The translations under genes were made by a program, and so were the position numbers. A DNA stretch of 64,000 bases from Paulownia fortunei. Lineage: Eukaryota; Streptophyta; Magnoliopsida; Lamiales; Paulowniaceae. Shown in pieces: positions 1-11,616 of this stretch. The notes beneath the pieces are model-generated. The model was not told the origin of the DNA. It worked only from the letters and a program-made list of their open reading frames with translations, and ran no database searches. Numbering within the stretch: position 1 is the stretch's first letter; every line of letters starts with the position of its first letter. The DNA lies in the NCBI GenBank assembly GCA_019321725.1, contig CM033118.1, positions 7,156,071-7,220,070 on the forward strand, read 5' to 3'.

Positions 1-2068
1 GAGTATTTTGTATTTGAAATACGTAAAAAATTCTTATGTCGATTTTTTTACTTTCTGTCACTTGTTACAACAAATTTTCTATTTATTAGAACAACTGAAT
101 TTGACTAACTAATGAAAGTGGGTAATAGTACTAAAACAAATCTTACAGTTAGCTTTCAAAAATGTATTATAAGTTGTATGATATTCTATAACATCCCCTG
201 GTCGATTTGGTAAAATTTTCATAAAAATAGCTTATAAGTTCTAAAAAAAGATGTTAGAATTTTATAAGTTATTTTAGGAAAAGTAAGAACTTGTTAATTT
301 ATTTTACAAATTAAGTTAAACTCTAGTTTTGGTCATAATTAATAAACCAATATTTCTAATGAGCTCCATGATATTATTTTACCCAAACACTTTAAGATTT
401 CACTTTTAAAATAGATCTAACATTTTATAAACTCCACAAAACTCTATTAAAATTTAAGAGCTTATAAAATATTTTAAACAAAATTCACTCAAATACCCTC
501 CTGATTGATACTTGGATAAACATATTTTTTATATTCCCTTCAAAAAAATTCTTCATTAAACTAATATGTTTCACGCATTTTTGCATGATTCAACTTATGT
601 CTTCGATTATTTTCTCAACGATTGTGAATAACTTATATATCAGCTAATTACACTTTTTAATGATGATTTGGTCTTGAGATATGTCATACCTTGTGCTTGT
701 TGTGCCTGGTACATGATGAATAACCAACTTTCAGAAAATATGAAAATTTCAAGATAATTCAATGCAATTAAGAAGAATTCTTAATAAATTAACTCGTTCA
801 TATTTAAATTTATTTCCCGTATGCCTTTCCATGAACTATTACTTATATTAATTGGAAAAATTTGCGTTAGAGTTCAACTCCATAAGTATTTCCTTGTAAA
901 ATATCTCAATAATATAATGTTAACATAAATAACCAATCCTTGTGCAAAATGCACAAACACGCGTTTGCTATCCTCTAATATGAAAGCTAAGACGTTTGGA
1001 TTTCTCCTCCAGATATGATGGATACGGGAAAGATGGATCAAGTAAGCCAGCGTAGAGCGCTATTTTTTTAACAAGAAATAAGACTAAATCATAGGTCAGA
1101 AATGGCTGCTTATGCAGCTCTAGTTTCTCTAAATCATATTCTACACTAGATTCTACGGCCACCTCCTAGACATATTGTTCATAGAAAATAGAATGAATCT
1201 CCTCAAGGAAAATTTAGTTTCCTGCAAGATTTTCTTGAAAATTACAGAAAAAAGTTAAGTCTCTGTAAAACAGAATGTAAAATCTATTGATGAGTAAACA
1301 CAGATATTACTGCAGATAGTATCGAATTCAGCTTATAATATTAGTATATTGACCGATACAATCTGATAATTAGTTGATTTTGGACAGACACATATAAATT
1401 CAAAAATAATATGTATGACCTGGTTATCTGGAATCAGCAACGCCTTTCACATATATATAAACATTAAATGTGGAAATGCACATTTTAATAATTGTGAGGC
1501 GTATGATCATGACCTTATAGTTTTAATTGATCAAGATTCCATTGCTGACTAATAGGACAACTTGGATTAAATTACACTACCCATAATTAACTGTAGCAAT
1601 ATTATATATATATGTGTATTTTCCAATTTTTTTAAAATTCAAACCGTGAAGTATGAAGAGGGAGGGAAGGGATAAAATTCGAATCATTACCTTATTTATA
1701 AGAGGTTAAGTCAGGTATTACTTATCGGTAATGAGTGGTGGTTGTTATATACAATGTGCAGGCACAAGAAAGTTCACGCCGTCCTAGTCAATGAATCGAA
1801 CTCCAAAACTTAAGAGCAAGTTCATTTGGAACCATCTGTACACAGATAATTAGTTCTCTTGCAAGTGTTTTCTGTGCTCTTCTTGTCCGTGTTTATTTTG
1901 ATATTGTTGATGGAGGAAGTAAAGTTTGAATATATAATTACTTAATGATATATGTGGTTTAAGTGGGAGATTGATGGGATTTTGTAACGGGCTAATATAT
2001 TAACATGCATATGTATTTATACAACATTCAATTGATTGAGTAATATCGTTAAACTCATTATAAAAATA
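1..2068. other. AT-rich DNA without a recognised gene
   Basis: No gene, RNA gene or transposon end was recognised here apart from one weak exon-like stretch on the minus strand (see 968-1175). The sequence is AT-rich with short TA runs near 1590-1615. It is the left flank of the foldback element. Confidence 0.5.
968..1175 (-). other. possible orphan exon, function unknown
   Basis: On the minus strand about 66 codons are open after a pyrimidine-poor but acceptor-like TGTCTAG, and they end in a stop near 968. The residues are mixed and globular-looking (EKLELHKQPF, LLDPSFPYPS) and not of low complexity. I do not recognise a family. No partner exon was found nearby. This could be an old gene fragment or a chance open frame. 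Confidence 0.15.
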
Positions 2069-3325
2069 TCGGGAAAATAATCATAGGTCACACATTTACC
2101 TTCTGAACTTGTCAAGGTAACATTTTGCTCCTAAATTAAATTTGAATTTAATGTTTGGACAAAATTATCTTTAATAAAATGAATTTATGTAGCTTTTAGT
2201 ATATTTTGAATATTTATACCCCAAATTTGACTTTAAATTCTTTATTAATTAGAAAAAATATTTTGAAATATATTTGTTTTTGAAAAAAGGAATTTGTAAT
2301 TTAAGTAATTCAAATTTCAAAAAACTAAAGTAATAATTGAGTATAGTAAATACATAAAAATATTAACCATGAAAAAACTATTTTGATAATTTGAATTCAA
2401 AATAAAGTATTAACTATTTAATCTAAATGAATTTTATATATAAAGATGAATAAGAATATATTTGAAAACAACTTAATTTAGATATATGTATGTATTTAAT
2501 ACTTTCGCTTTTATTTTTTCCTTTTTTCTTGGAAGAATAAGTATATTTTTATAAACTTAATTTAGATATATGTATATAATTTATACTTCTCCTTTTATTT
2601 TTTATTTTTTCTTGGACATAATTCCTGGTCCAAAACATAGTATTAGTAAATCATCTCCATTAGTGAATATTTGACAGGATTTAAGAAACAAATTGAAATC
2701 ACGTTCAATTAATTCTAATGTGATCTTTTGGACACTAAATCTTGTCATTCGAGCAAAGATTATTAAAGATACTTAAACATTAAAATAAAAAGATGTATTA
2801 TATTTTCTTTCATAGTAAAACGTTACATATATCATTATACAGAAAATATAAATTATCAATAATTTTAAAAAAAAATACAATATCAAAATTAAGTATACAA
2901 AACTATATTTATTCATCTTTACCCAAAAAGACTTTAAAAATTGATTTAAATTAAATAGTTAACACTTTATTTTGAATTTAAATAATCAAAATAATTTTCA
3001 TGTATAATATTTTTGTGTATTTTTTATACTCTTTTATTGCTATAGTTTTTTAAAATTTGAATTAATTAAGTTACTAATTAGTTTTTAAAAAAAACATATA
3101 ATTTAAAATATTTTTCTAATTAATAAAGAATCTAAAATTGAAATAGGGATATAAATACTCAAAATATACTAAAAACTATATAAATTTATTTTAATAATGA
3201 TAATTTTGTCCAAATATTAAATTCAAATTTGATTCATGGGTTAAATGTAACATTGACAAGTTTTACGGCGTAAATGCGACTTAAGAGTCAAGTTCAAGAT
3301 CAAAGGGTATTGCTGTATTTTGCCT
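2069..3325. mobile_element. foldback / long-TIR non-autonomous DNA element
   Basis: The left arm (about 2071-2457) reappears as reverse complement in the right arm (about 2901-3324), with many point differences and small indels. Examples are AACTTGTCAAGGTAACATTT near 2107 against the complement of the stretch around 3245-3268, and the AAAGATGAATAA motif at both inner ends. The ends read GGGAAAATA and, on the other strand, GGCAAAATA. TAAAAATA occurs just outside both ends (2061-2068 and 3326-3333) and is a plausible target duplication. There is no coding sequence. The interior has an imperfect direct repeat of about 85 bp (near 2468 and 2553). Long arms and the AT-rich duplication suggest a Mutator-like MITE, but the superfamily is not settled. 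Confidence 0.7.
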
Positions 3326-3334
3326 TAAAAATAA

Positions 3335-3640
3335 TGATGCAACGTGCACAATAACAAGAGGAAAATCACACCTTAATCACTCATTGATTCGCACGAATGC
3401 TTGTAAGTAAAAATTAAAGAGAGCAAATTCTCGAAATATCTTATTCATCATGAAAAAAAAAATTAATTGAAAAGTCTCCAGCCTTATAACAAGTCCAAAA
3501 CCTAGCATACATAGAAATAGAAAATTTTAGATAAATCCAAGAGATAATAAAATGACACCTCAAATATATCCTAATCAAACGAAGCATTCTTAGGGTGTTC
3601 CGGCTGGTGCATGAAGTCCCACTCCATGCATACGACATCA
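3335..3640 (-). repeat. 3' LTR of CRM/Reina-like gypsy element
   Basis: This block is repeated in the same orientation at 31201-31512 with scattered substitutions and indels. Shared words include CCTTAATCACTCATTGATTC and CATAGAAATAGAAAAT. On the minus strand the LTR begins TGATGTCG. The coding frame of the element runs about 70 bases into this LTR before its stop at 3571. AATAA (3330-3334) to the left and AGTAA (31513-31517) beyond the other LTR are a possible 5-bp target duplication with one mismatch. The exact outer end is uncertain by about 15 bases. Confidence 0.7.
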
Positions 3641-3807
3641 TTCTCCCCAGAGTGAAGGGGATTCATCCTCGAATCAACATTGGGTTCATCATCAGACGAG
3701 GTATCACTAGTGTAAGGAATGAGGTGCTTCACATTAAAAACATCAGAGGTATGCGTGCTGTGAGTTGATTGTCCTCATGAATGGGAAAGTGATCCTTCAT
3801 CAAAACA
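3571..3807 (-). pseudogene. CRM/Reina-like gypsy pol, C-terminal tail
   Basis: The minus strand reads into a tail typical of chromovirus-type integrases: a FNVKHLIPY-like motif, an acidic SDDEPN stretch, then RMNPLHSGENDVV, running on into the LTR to a stop at 3571. The frame continues across the Copia block at 26601-26830, where an FNMGDYVW motif (the usual FxxGDxVW region) is found. The two parts were separated by the Copia insertion at 3807/26601. One frameshift lies in the region. Confidence 0.75.
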
Positions 3808-4381
3808 TGTTGGTAAGTTCACCCACATAGAGTGGCTACCAAACATTCAAAAAATATGACTAACAAACATTCAAAACATAAAGCTACCAAACATTCAAAA
3901 TTAGCAGCAATCTTGCCTATAAATAGAGTTATCCTTTCATAGCTAAAATACACAAGAAATAAGAGAGAAAACAAGAGAGTTGAGTGAGAGAAATATAGAG
4001 TGTTTTGAGAAAAGAAATAGGGAGAATTTTTTTAGAATTTTTTCATTCTCTCTTAAAATAATCTTCTATTTTTCTTTAGTATTCCAAGTTGAGAAACTTG
4101 ATATATTTGTGATTCAAGATATATTCTCTTAAGGATTATTTGTGTATCCCCTAGTTTAGGAAGAATTTTGTAAGCCTACTTTATATATAATGGAAGTTTT
4201 GTCTGAACTATGGTCCCATGATATTTTTCAATTTGGGTTTTCCATGTAAAAATCCTTTTTCACTCTCTTATGCTATGCTTTGAAATTTTTGGTTTGGTCT
4301 CATTTTCAATCCAAAAGGTGGAAAAATAATTTCCTGGTTTCACTGTGTTTGTGCCATTTATTTTAACTCTCTTTCCCAACA
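3808..4381 (+). repeat. 5' LTR of Copia copy 1
   Basis: The LTR starts TGTTGGTAAG, ends CCCAACA, and is about 574 bp long. It matches the 3' LTR at 26013-26600. A TATAAATAG promoter motif lies near 3917. The left flank AAACA (3803-3807) and the right flank after the 3' LTR, AAACG (26601-26605), form a 5-bp target duplication with one mismatch, so the outer ends of the Copia block are well defined. Confidence 0.88.
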
Positions 4382-4383
4382 AG

Positions 4384-4395
4384 TGGTATAAGAGT
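4384..4395 (+). other. primer-binding site, Copia copy 1
   Basis: TGGTATAAGAGT lies two bases after the LTR end. It differs at two positions from TGGTATCAGAGC, the usual initiator-Met tRNA primer site of plant Copia elements, which is intact in copy 2. Confidence 0.8.
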
Positions 4396-4439
4396 CACGT
4401 TGTTATGGTTGTGGATTAAAAAATAAAAAAATTGACATG

Positions 4440-5300
4440 TTTTGGTGGGATGTTGAATTAAATGAATCAAACTACTCCATTTAAAAATCGAGTATGTTGG
4501 ATCTTCTCTATTGCAAGGATCTTTATTTGCCCTTGCATGGTGATGCTGCCAAACCAAAAGAAACGAGTGAAGATGAATGGATTATTCTCCACAGAAAGAC
4601 AATAAAGTATATTCGACGCTTTCTTAAGCATAGTATCTTCCATCATTTTGCAAATGAGGAAAAGACTCATGTTATTTTAAAGAAAATGAAGGCCATATTT
4701 GAGAGGAAAAATGCATTGAACAGAGCTTCTATTATTAGAAAAATTATTCGACTTAGGTACCAAGAAGATACAAACATCACGGAGCACCTAAATGCGTATC
4801 ATGGCCTAATAAATCAATCCATCACTATGAAAATACCACTTGATGATAAAGTGGTTGCTCTATTGCTACTTAACTCATTGCCTGACAGTTGGAACACACT
4901 TGTAGTGTTAGTTAGTAAATCAAATCCAAATGGAGCACTAACCTTGCAAATGGTCAAAGATTGTCTTCTTAATGAAAAATCCAGAAGACAACAACAAGAA
5001 TATTCTTCTGAGTCAAAAGCATTAGTAGCAAAAAATGATGATAAACGAGGAATGAGCAAGAACAAAGGTCCTCAATGGAAGAGACAAATCTAAGGGGAAT
5101 TCCAAGTCCAAGAAGGATTTCAAATATCATTATTATGGTGGCCCAAACCACTATGAGAGAGATTACAAAAAGAAGAAAAGAGATCAATAGAATGGAAATA
5201 ATTAGAAGAAGAAATATGATAAAGACATTACCGCCGTTTACAACTGATGGTGATGTTGCCATCATTTGTGATGATGCTTGTATTAGTTCATCATGCCAAT
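4440..5300 (+). pseudogene. Copia (Tork-like) gag, decayed, copy 1
   Basis: The longest open part is 4494-5093 (199 codons). It carries the UBN2-type Gag core: DLLYCKDLYLPL, the LLNSLPDSW motif and the LTLQMVKDCLLNE helix. The frame upstream to about 4440 has lost its start through stops and a frameshift. After 5093 the reading continues in another frame through a zinc-knuckle position (5125-5166) in which all three cysteines are tyrosine. Gag forms the particle in which the element RNA is reverse transcribed. It lies after the primer site and before the protease motif, the usual order. It cannot be functional as it stands. Confidence 0.85.
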
Positions 5301-5304
5301 AGAC

Positions 5305-5340
5305 AGACTGGATTATTGATTCAGGAACTTCATATCATAT
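5305..5340 (+). pseudogene. Copia protease active-site segment, cut by Athila insertion
   Basis: The sequence encodes the aspartic-protease signature DSGTSYH (Asp codon at 5318-5320) and stops dead at 5340, where the Athila LTR begins. The continuation (TPH and onwards) is found at 18333 on the far side of the Athila element. Confidence 0.85.
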
Positions 5341-6901
5341 TGATAAGTTAGTTTTATATCAACAATTCATATACCTTTTGATTAGTATTTGGTTTGTTTT
5401 CAAGTATTTTTGCTGCTTTTTATGCATTTAATTTGAAATCTTGTAGATAATGACAAAAGGAGAAGAAAATGGAAAGAAACCAAAAACTTGGTTGAAATAT
5501 TAAAGAATCCGTATTGTGCTACTACTGATGGCAGTGTTTGTATTTCAATCATAAGTCTTTGCTCTAATATCATATTGACATGATTATTGATCTATTGAAA
5601 TTCCAAGAAATAGATCTACAACTTTTACCACAAAATTTAGTTCTTACGATTTCAATGAGAAACATGAAGTTCAAAAGTCAACACTGGACTGAAAATTTCT
5701 TGTATGACACATCTTGGTAATTTAATCATAACTCTTTCCATAGATGTCCTATTGAGATAATTCATGATGATATATAAAGCTATGAGATAGTGCTACAAAT
5801 TGTATGAAGACATAAAAGCTAGTTTAGCATAGAAAATGGTGAAAACTTGGTTTAAAGAGGCTACAAACACTAGAGAAATAGGTTTTGGACAGTTGCCACA
5901 TGGATAAAAGGGGCAAAATGGGGTTTTAGACCTCCTTAGGGCATCTCCCAAATGATTTTTAGGACCCCAAAGAGCCTCTAAAAATATTTGAGATGGGAGA
6001 AGTTGTTCTGGATAGAAAAAAGCATACTGGACAGAAGAAGCCATTTATGGTGAGAAGAGAGTCATTGTTAAAGACAATGAAGCCATTCTTGGAGACAAGG
6101 AGAGCTTCAACCATTCATCTCACTTCACAAATTGGTGAGCATTTTTTATGTTTTTTCTCATGTATTTCTTGAAGTTTTATTCACACATGATGAACTAAAC
6201 TTTTCTTTCTAGAGGATAATGTAATCTTATTTGATTCTATATTTTGAGTTCCAAATAGTATTAGTTGAAGTTATTCATCTTGTGCGTGTTATCTTATTTA
6301 GTATTGCATCTTGATTATTTGACCATTAATTGAAATTGTTTGATGTATGAGATTCGATACTTGAGAGAGGGAAGATTATACATGATCATAAGGATAACAC
6401 AAGCTAGGAATCATAAAGTTGAGAAGCTTATGAAACCTTTGAAGTTTTGGAGAAGAATTCATTGAACTTTTGTAGAGTTTTATTCTTGAGTTTTTATGAA
6501 GATATTGAAATTTATATTAGAACTCATAATCAATTCAGCACTCGAGAGGGGGGGTTGATGAGATTAGAAATTCTTAACTTACATGTGTTGTTGACTTGAA
6601 TTGGTATGTTTTGGAAGGAAGAACATAGGTGATAATTAGGTGAGTCATTCCTTTAGAATTTCTTGCTCATAAGGTATTTGTGGTGTTACTTCTAAGAACT
6701 CACTCTTGTCTTTTGCAATTTTTATCTTGTTTTACATTGTTTACCAATCATCACTTGATTTTCTAGATAAAATTAGGACTATTTGAACTACAATACTTGC
6801 TGTAATTTTTTATTACAATTCTTATGAATACGATACTCAACTTACCGTTGTATTAAAACTTGATATCGTGCACTTGCCATTTGTAATATATTTCACGAAC
6901 A
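5341..6901 (+). repeat. 5' LTR of Athila-like gypsy element
   Basis: The LTR is about 1561 bp, starts TGATAAG and ends CACGAACA. It is repeated at 16716-18332 and, as a separate element, at 52597-54173. The flanking CATAT (5336-5340) is matched by TATAT (18333-18337), a 5-bp target duplication with one C-to-T change. The LTR holds no coding sequence that I could support. Confidence 0.9.
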
Positions 6902-6908
6902 AGTTTTT

Positions 6909-6925
6909 GTCACTGTTGTTGGGAA
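6909..6925 (+). other. degenerate primer-binding site, Athila-like element
   Basis: TGTCACTGTTGTTGGGA follows the LTR after a short AGTTTTT spacer. It is a decayed version of the TGGCGCCGTTGCCGGGGA site typical of Athila/Tat elements. The second copy at 54180-54197 is better preserved. Confidence 0.65.
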
Positions 6926-7044
6926 TTTTTTTATCATAATTGCATTAATATTGTTATGACTTAGTCTTGATTTTAGTTTGGATTATTTTTACTTTCTTCC
7001 CATATTTTGATTTTGTCTTGTCTTGCATTGGATTTTACGTATTT

Positions 7045-8800
7045 GTATGCATAAGATTAGGAGTCTTGACTTGGATTATTTTGATCCAAAAATCATGCGT
7101 ACTCTTTGAGCTATTGGAGCAGTAAAAAGAGTTGACAATCAAGTCATGGCGGATAACATCAACAATGTTAATGTGAATGTCAATCTTCCATTGCAACAAC
7201 CATCACTACAATGAGCTATCCGGGACTATTTTCAACCAACTATGAACTAAAATTACTCTGGTATAGCTCAACAACCATTTAATGCCAATAATTTTGAGCT
7301 CAAACCAGCCCTTATTAGCATGGTGCAGCAAAATCAATTTGGAGAAAGTGCGTTGAAAGATTTTAATGCACACTTAGCCATATTTTTGGAGATTTGTGAC
7401 ACCATCAAAATGAATGAAGTGCTCAATAATGCTATTAGACTTCACTTATTTCCATTCTCACTTTGGGACAAAGCTAGGCTATAGTTATAATCTTTTGCAC
7501 CATATAGCATACCGAGTTGGAATGACTTGACACGAAAATTCCTTGCTAAGTACTTTCCACCAAGCACGACACTTCAACTCAAAAGTGAGATAGCTCAATT
7601 CCGCCAACAAGATTTTGAGCCATTATATAAAACTTGGGAGAGGTTTAAGGATTTTCTAAGAATGTGTCCTCAACATGGTTATGAGGATTGACAGCAGGTA
7701 CAACACTTCTACAATAGTTTGGATGGGTAAACTCGAACTAGAATAGAAGCTGCCGCAGCATGAAGCCCATATTTTTTTTCTTTTAAAAAGGTTGTCGATG
7801 TTCTTGAGTAGATTGATTTACAAAATTAGTTGAACAAAGTTATGCTCTTTCTAATCAATTTGCAGCTTGGACTTCTAATTGAGTTTCTCAAGGAATTGAT
7901 TCCATGTCATTCACTAGCACTTCATTGATGGAAACCAAAGGCTATGAGTGGGTAATTTTTGTTAATAATCATAATTTTAATTTTAGGGGAAATCAATTAC
8001 CTAATCACTACCATCCGAGGTTTAGAAATCATGAGAATTGTTCATACGCTAACAATGATGAGAAAAAGTAGGTGAGAATTTTTCAATCCACCACATTCCA
8101 ACCCTCAAGTAGGTGAGAAAAAGGTATCTTTGGAGGATTTGATCAGCACTTTTATTAGCGAGATAAGAGCCCGATTCAATAGAGATGAAACAAAGATATA
8201 CAACAATAAGACTTAATTAGGGTAGCTAGCTTCAAGTTTAGGAGCTCAAATGAAATCAATGGAGACTTAAATTGGATAGCTTGCCACTGAATTTAATGAT
8301 AAAAAACATAAAGGAAACTTTTCAAGTGATACAGAAATCAATCCAAGGGAGCATTGCAAAGCCATCCAACTTCAAAGTGGAACTAAAATCAAGGGGATGA
8401 AAATGAAAAATTCTAACATTGATGAGCCAATAGCAAGCACTTCTGGTCAAAGTCCTATGGAGGAACAACCAAAACAAGAAGAAAGGCAATCAAATGAACA
8501 AATAGGGGCTGAGAAACTAAAATCCACTCCTAACTTTGAAACTTCTAAATTTAATATCCCCATTCCTTTTCCATAAAGATTTCAAAAGAAAAAGATTAAT
8601 TCACAATTTGCAAAATTTTTGGAAATCTTCAAGAAAATTCATATTAATATTCCTTTTGCAGATGCTCTTGAGCAAATGCCCAACTACACAAAATTCATGA
8701 AAGATATGATGTCAAGAAAAAAGCAATTGGTGGAGTTTGGAACTATGTATCTCACAGAAGAGTGTAATGCCATTTTACAGAAAAACTTTCTCAAAAATTG
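7045..8800 (+). pseudogene. Athila-like gag, decayed
   Basis: Several frames together give a recognisable Athila/Tat Gag: an RxLDYFDP-like start near 7065, AIRDYFQPT near 7217, an ISMVQQNQFG block near 7318, a WERFKDFLRMCPQHG motif near 7636, then a glutamine/lysine-rich tail up to 8560. The last open part is 8619-8801. A parallel copy is at 54306-55500. Multiple stops and frameshifts are present, including TGA or TAG inside conserved motifs. Confidence 0.75.
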
Positions 8801-9553
8801 AAGGATCTAGGGAGTTTTACTATTCCTTGTACCATAAGAGGATCTTTTTTTGATAAAGTATTATGTGATCTTGGAGTAAGCATCAATTTGATGCCATTTT
8901 CTATTTTTAGGATATTAGGAATTAGAGAAGTCAAGTCGTCTACTATCACCTTGCAATTGGTAGATAGGTCTCTTACCTATCCAAGAGGAGTTGTTGAAGA
9001 TGTATTGGTACAAGTGGACAAATTCATATTTCTTGTAGATTTTGTGGTGTTAGATATGGAGGAAGACCAATAAATTCCTTTAATTCTTGGTCGACCATTC
9101 CTTGCTACCGGGCGTGCTTTGATTGATTTTCAATGTGGTGAATTAATTCTAAGAATTAATGACGATAAAGTGATGTTTAATATTTATCGTACATTGAAGT
9201 TCCAAGAGGAACCACATACTTATAATAGGATTGAAATGTTAGAAACTTGCTTGCATGATCATTTTTTCAAACAAATTCCTACCGAACCTTTAGAGCAATG
9301 TATTGTTCATTTCATAATGCAAGGTAATCACCATGATATTAATAATGAGGATTTAATGCATTACTTGCTCTTTCTTAAATCAAGAAATGTGGAGTTAAAG
9401 AAGCATAAATGCAAGGAAACAATAAGGGATACCACAATCAAGGAACAAACAATATCACCGGAGTTGAAAACACTTCCCGAGCACTTGCGGTATGAATTTT
9501 TAGGTGCTAACAACACTTATCCCGTAATGTTTCAGTGTCCATATCTTGTTTAG
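8798..9553 (+). pseudogene. Athila-like aspartic protease region
   Basis: Open stretches 8798-9073 and 9119-9553 lie in one frame, interrupted by a TAA at 9071. The active-site motif CDLGVSINLMP matches the CDLG(A)SINLMP form of Athila proteases. It is followed by GVVEDVLVQVDKF and the LGRPFLATGRA motif. The enzyme cuts the Gag-Pol polyprotein. The part from 9200 on is the linker to reverse transcriptase, ending in the LPEHLRYEFLG motif. Confidence 0.85.
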
Positions 9554-10900
9554 AGGTTGAAAAGTTGCTTCGTATTATAAGAGAGCATAAATCTACTATT
9601 GGTTGGTCAATTTCTGATTTAAAAGGTATTAGTCCTTCAATTGTCATGCATAAAATCTTAATGGAAGAATCTTACAAACCATCTATTGAATATCAATATA
9701 GACTAAATCTTGCAATGAAAGAAGTTGTAAGAAATGAAGTATAGAAATGGTGGAATGTTGGAATTATTTATGCCATTTCTGATAGTTCTTGGGTGAGTCT
9801 GATTCAAATAGTTCAAAAAAAAGATGGCATGACCATAATTCAAAATGATAACAATGAACTAATACCAACAAGAATGATCACAAGTTGGCGAGTATGTATT
9901 GATTATAGAAAACTCAACAAAGCTACTCGTAAAGACCATTTTCCCATCCCATTTATTGATTAAATGTTAGACCGACTTGTAGGATATCAATACAATCATT
10001 TTCTTGATGGTTATTCGGGTTACAATCAAATTATCATAATACTCGAAGATCAAGAGAAAACAACATTCACGTGCCCTTATGGTATTTTTGCTTTTCGAAA
10101 AATGCCATTTAAATTATGTAATGCCCCAGCCACATTTCAAAGATGCATGATCGTAATTTTTCATGATATGGTGGAAAACATAATGGAAACTTTTATGGAT
10201 GATTTTTCAGTATTTGGCTTCTCATTCGATTTATGTCTACATAATCTTTCTCTTGTTTTCCAGAGATGTGAGGAGACTAACCTTGTTTTAAATTGAACAA
10301 AATGTCATTTTATGGTAAAAGAAGGTATTGTTTTAGGTCATCGAGTGTCCTTCGAATGACTTGACGTAGGCCGAATAAAAATTATTGCTATTGAAAAACT
10401 TCCACCACCAATCAATATGGAAGTTATTCGTAGTTTTTTGCGACATGTCGGGTTTTATAGAAGATTCACTAAAGATTTTTCAAAAATTGTAAAACCTTTG
10501 TGCAACCTTTTGGAAAAACATAAGCTATTTGACTTTAATGTTGATTGCTTACAAGCCTTTGATCACATCAAGAAGGCTCTCATTTTAGCTTCTACTATGG
10601 TGTACCGGATTGGACCCAACCATTTGAACTTATGTGTGATGCTAGTGATTATACAGTTGGAGCAGTATTAGGACAAAGAAAAGATAAAAAATTTAGGTCC
10701 ATTTACTATGCAAGCCGAACACTTGATGATGCTCAACAAAATTACACCACCATTAAAAAAAAGGTGTTAGTCGTTGTTTTTGCATTTGATAAATTTCGTG
10801 CTTGTCTTATAGGTACCAAGATGATAGTGTATACTGATCATACTGCTATTAGGTATCTTTTTGCCAAAAAATATGCAAAACCAAGGCTAATCCGGTGAAT
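9535..10900 (+). pseudogene. Athila-like reverse transcriptase and RNase H
   Basis: The order of motifs is WSISDLKGISP, then a stretch with stops, CIDYRKLNKATRKDHFP, a CNAPATFQRCM block, and the catalytic box FMDDFSVFG near 10195, which is intact. Next come the connection (GFYRRFTKDFSKI) and RNase H (MCDASDYTVGAVLGQ, then VYTDHTAIRYL). Open parts are 9535-9744, 9964-10296, 10417-10671 and 10632-10898. In-frame stops occur near 9742 and 10294, with a frameshift near 10630. These enzymes copy the element RNA into DNA. The motif set assigns the element to the Athila/Tat branch of Ty3/gypsy. Confidence 0.9.
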
Positions 10901-11239
10901 ACTCCTTTTTCAAGAATTTGATCTTGAAATCAAAAATAGGAAGGGAAGTGAAAATGTGGTGGCGGTCACTTATCGAGGTTGGAGTAGAAAAATAAAAACT
11001 TTGAAGGACCAATTAAAGAATTTTTCCCAAATGAGTTTATTTTGGCAATCAAAGATAATTTACCTTGGTATGTAGATTTTGTGGATTATCTTGTAGGTGG
11101 ATTATTGCCCCCGGGCCTCACATATCATCAAAAGAAAAAAAATCTTACATGATGTGAAATCATATCTATGGGATAATCCCTTACTTTTTTAATGGTGTTC
11201 AAATTCTATGATTCGAGATGCATTCCAATAGAGGAAGAA

Positions 11240-11595
11240 AATAAAATTCTTAATCACTGTCATTCGTCCCTATGTAGTGGTCATTTTGGACCTACAAGGA
11301 CAACTTTTAAGGTATTGCAATCTGATTTTTATTGGCCAACTTTGTTTAAGGATTATTATGCTTTTGTGTAGATATGTGATCGGTGTCAAAGGGCTGGAAC
11401 AATTACTAGACACCATGAGCTTCCTCTGACTAACATGATGGAAGTTGAACTCTTTGATGTTTGGGAGATTGACTTCATGGGACCATTTCCTCAATCAAAT
11501 GGCAGAATATATATTTTGCTTGTTGTGGATTATGTCTCTAAGTGGATAGAAGCAATTGCCACGTCGAAGACCTTTAAAGTTTCAACTCATTTTCA
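11240..11595 (+). pseudogene. Athila-like integrase, N-terminal part, core missing
   Basis: The HHCC zinc-binding region (CHSSLCSGHFG, then CDRCQRAG) is followed by the first catalytic aspartate (EIDFMGPFP) and the SKWIEAIA motif. The homology stops at about 11585-11600 and foreign DNA begins. The rest of the catalytic core, with the second Asp and the Glu, is absent from the element. Only the C-terminal domain returns at 14920. Confidence 0.88.
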
Positions 11596-11616
11596 TTTCA
11601 GATTCATCTAAATTAC

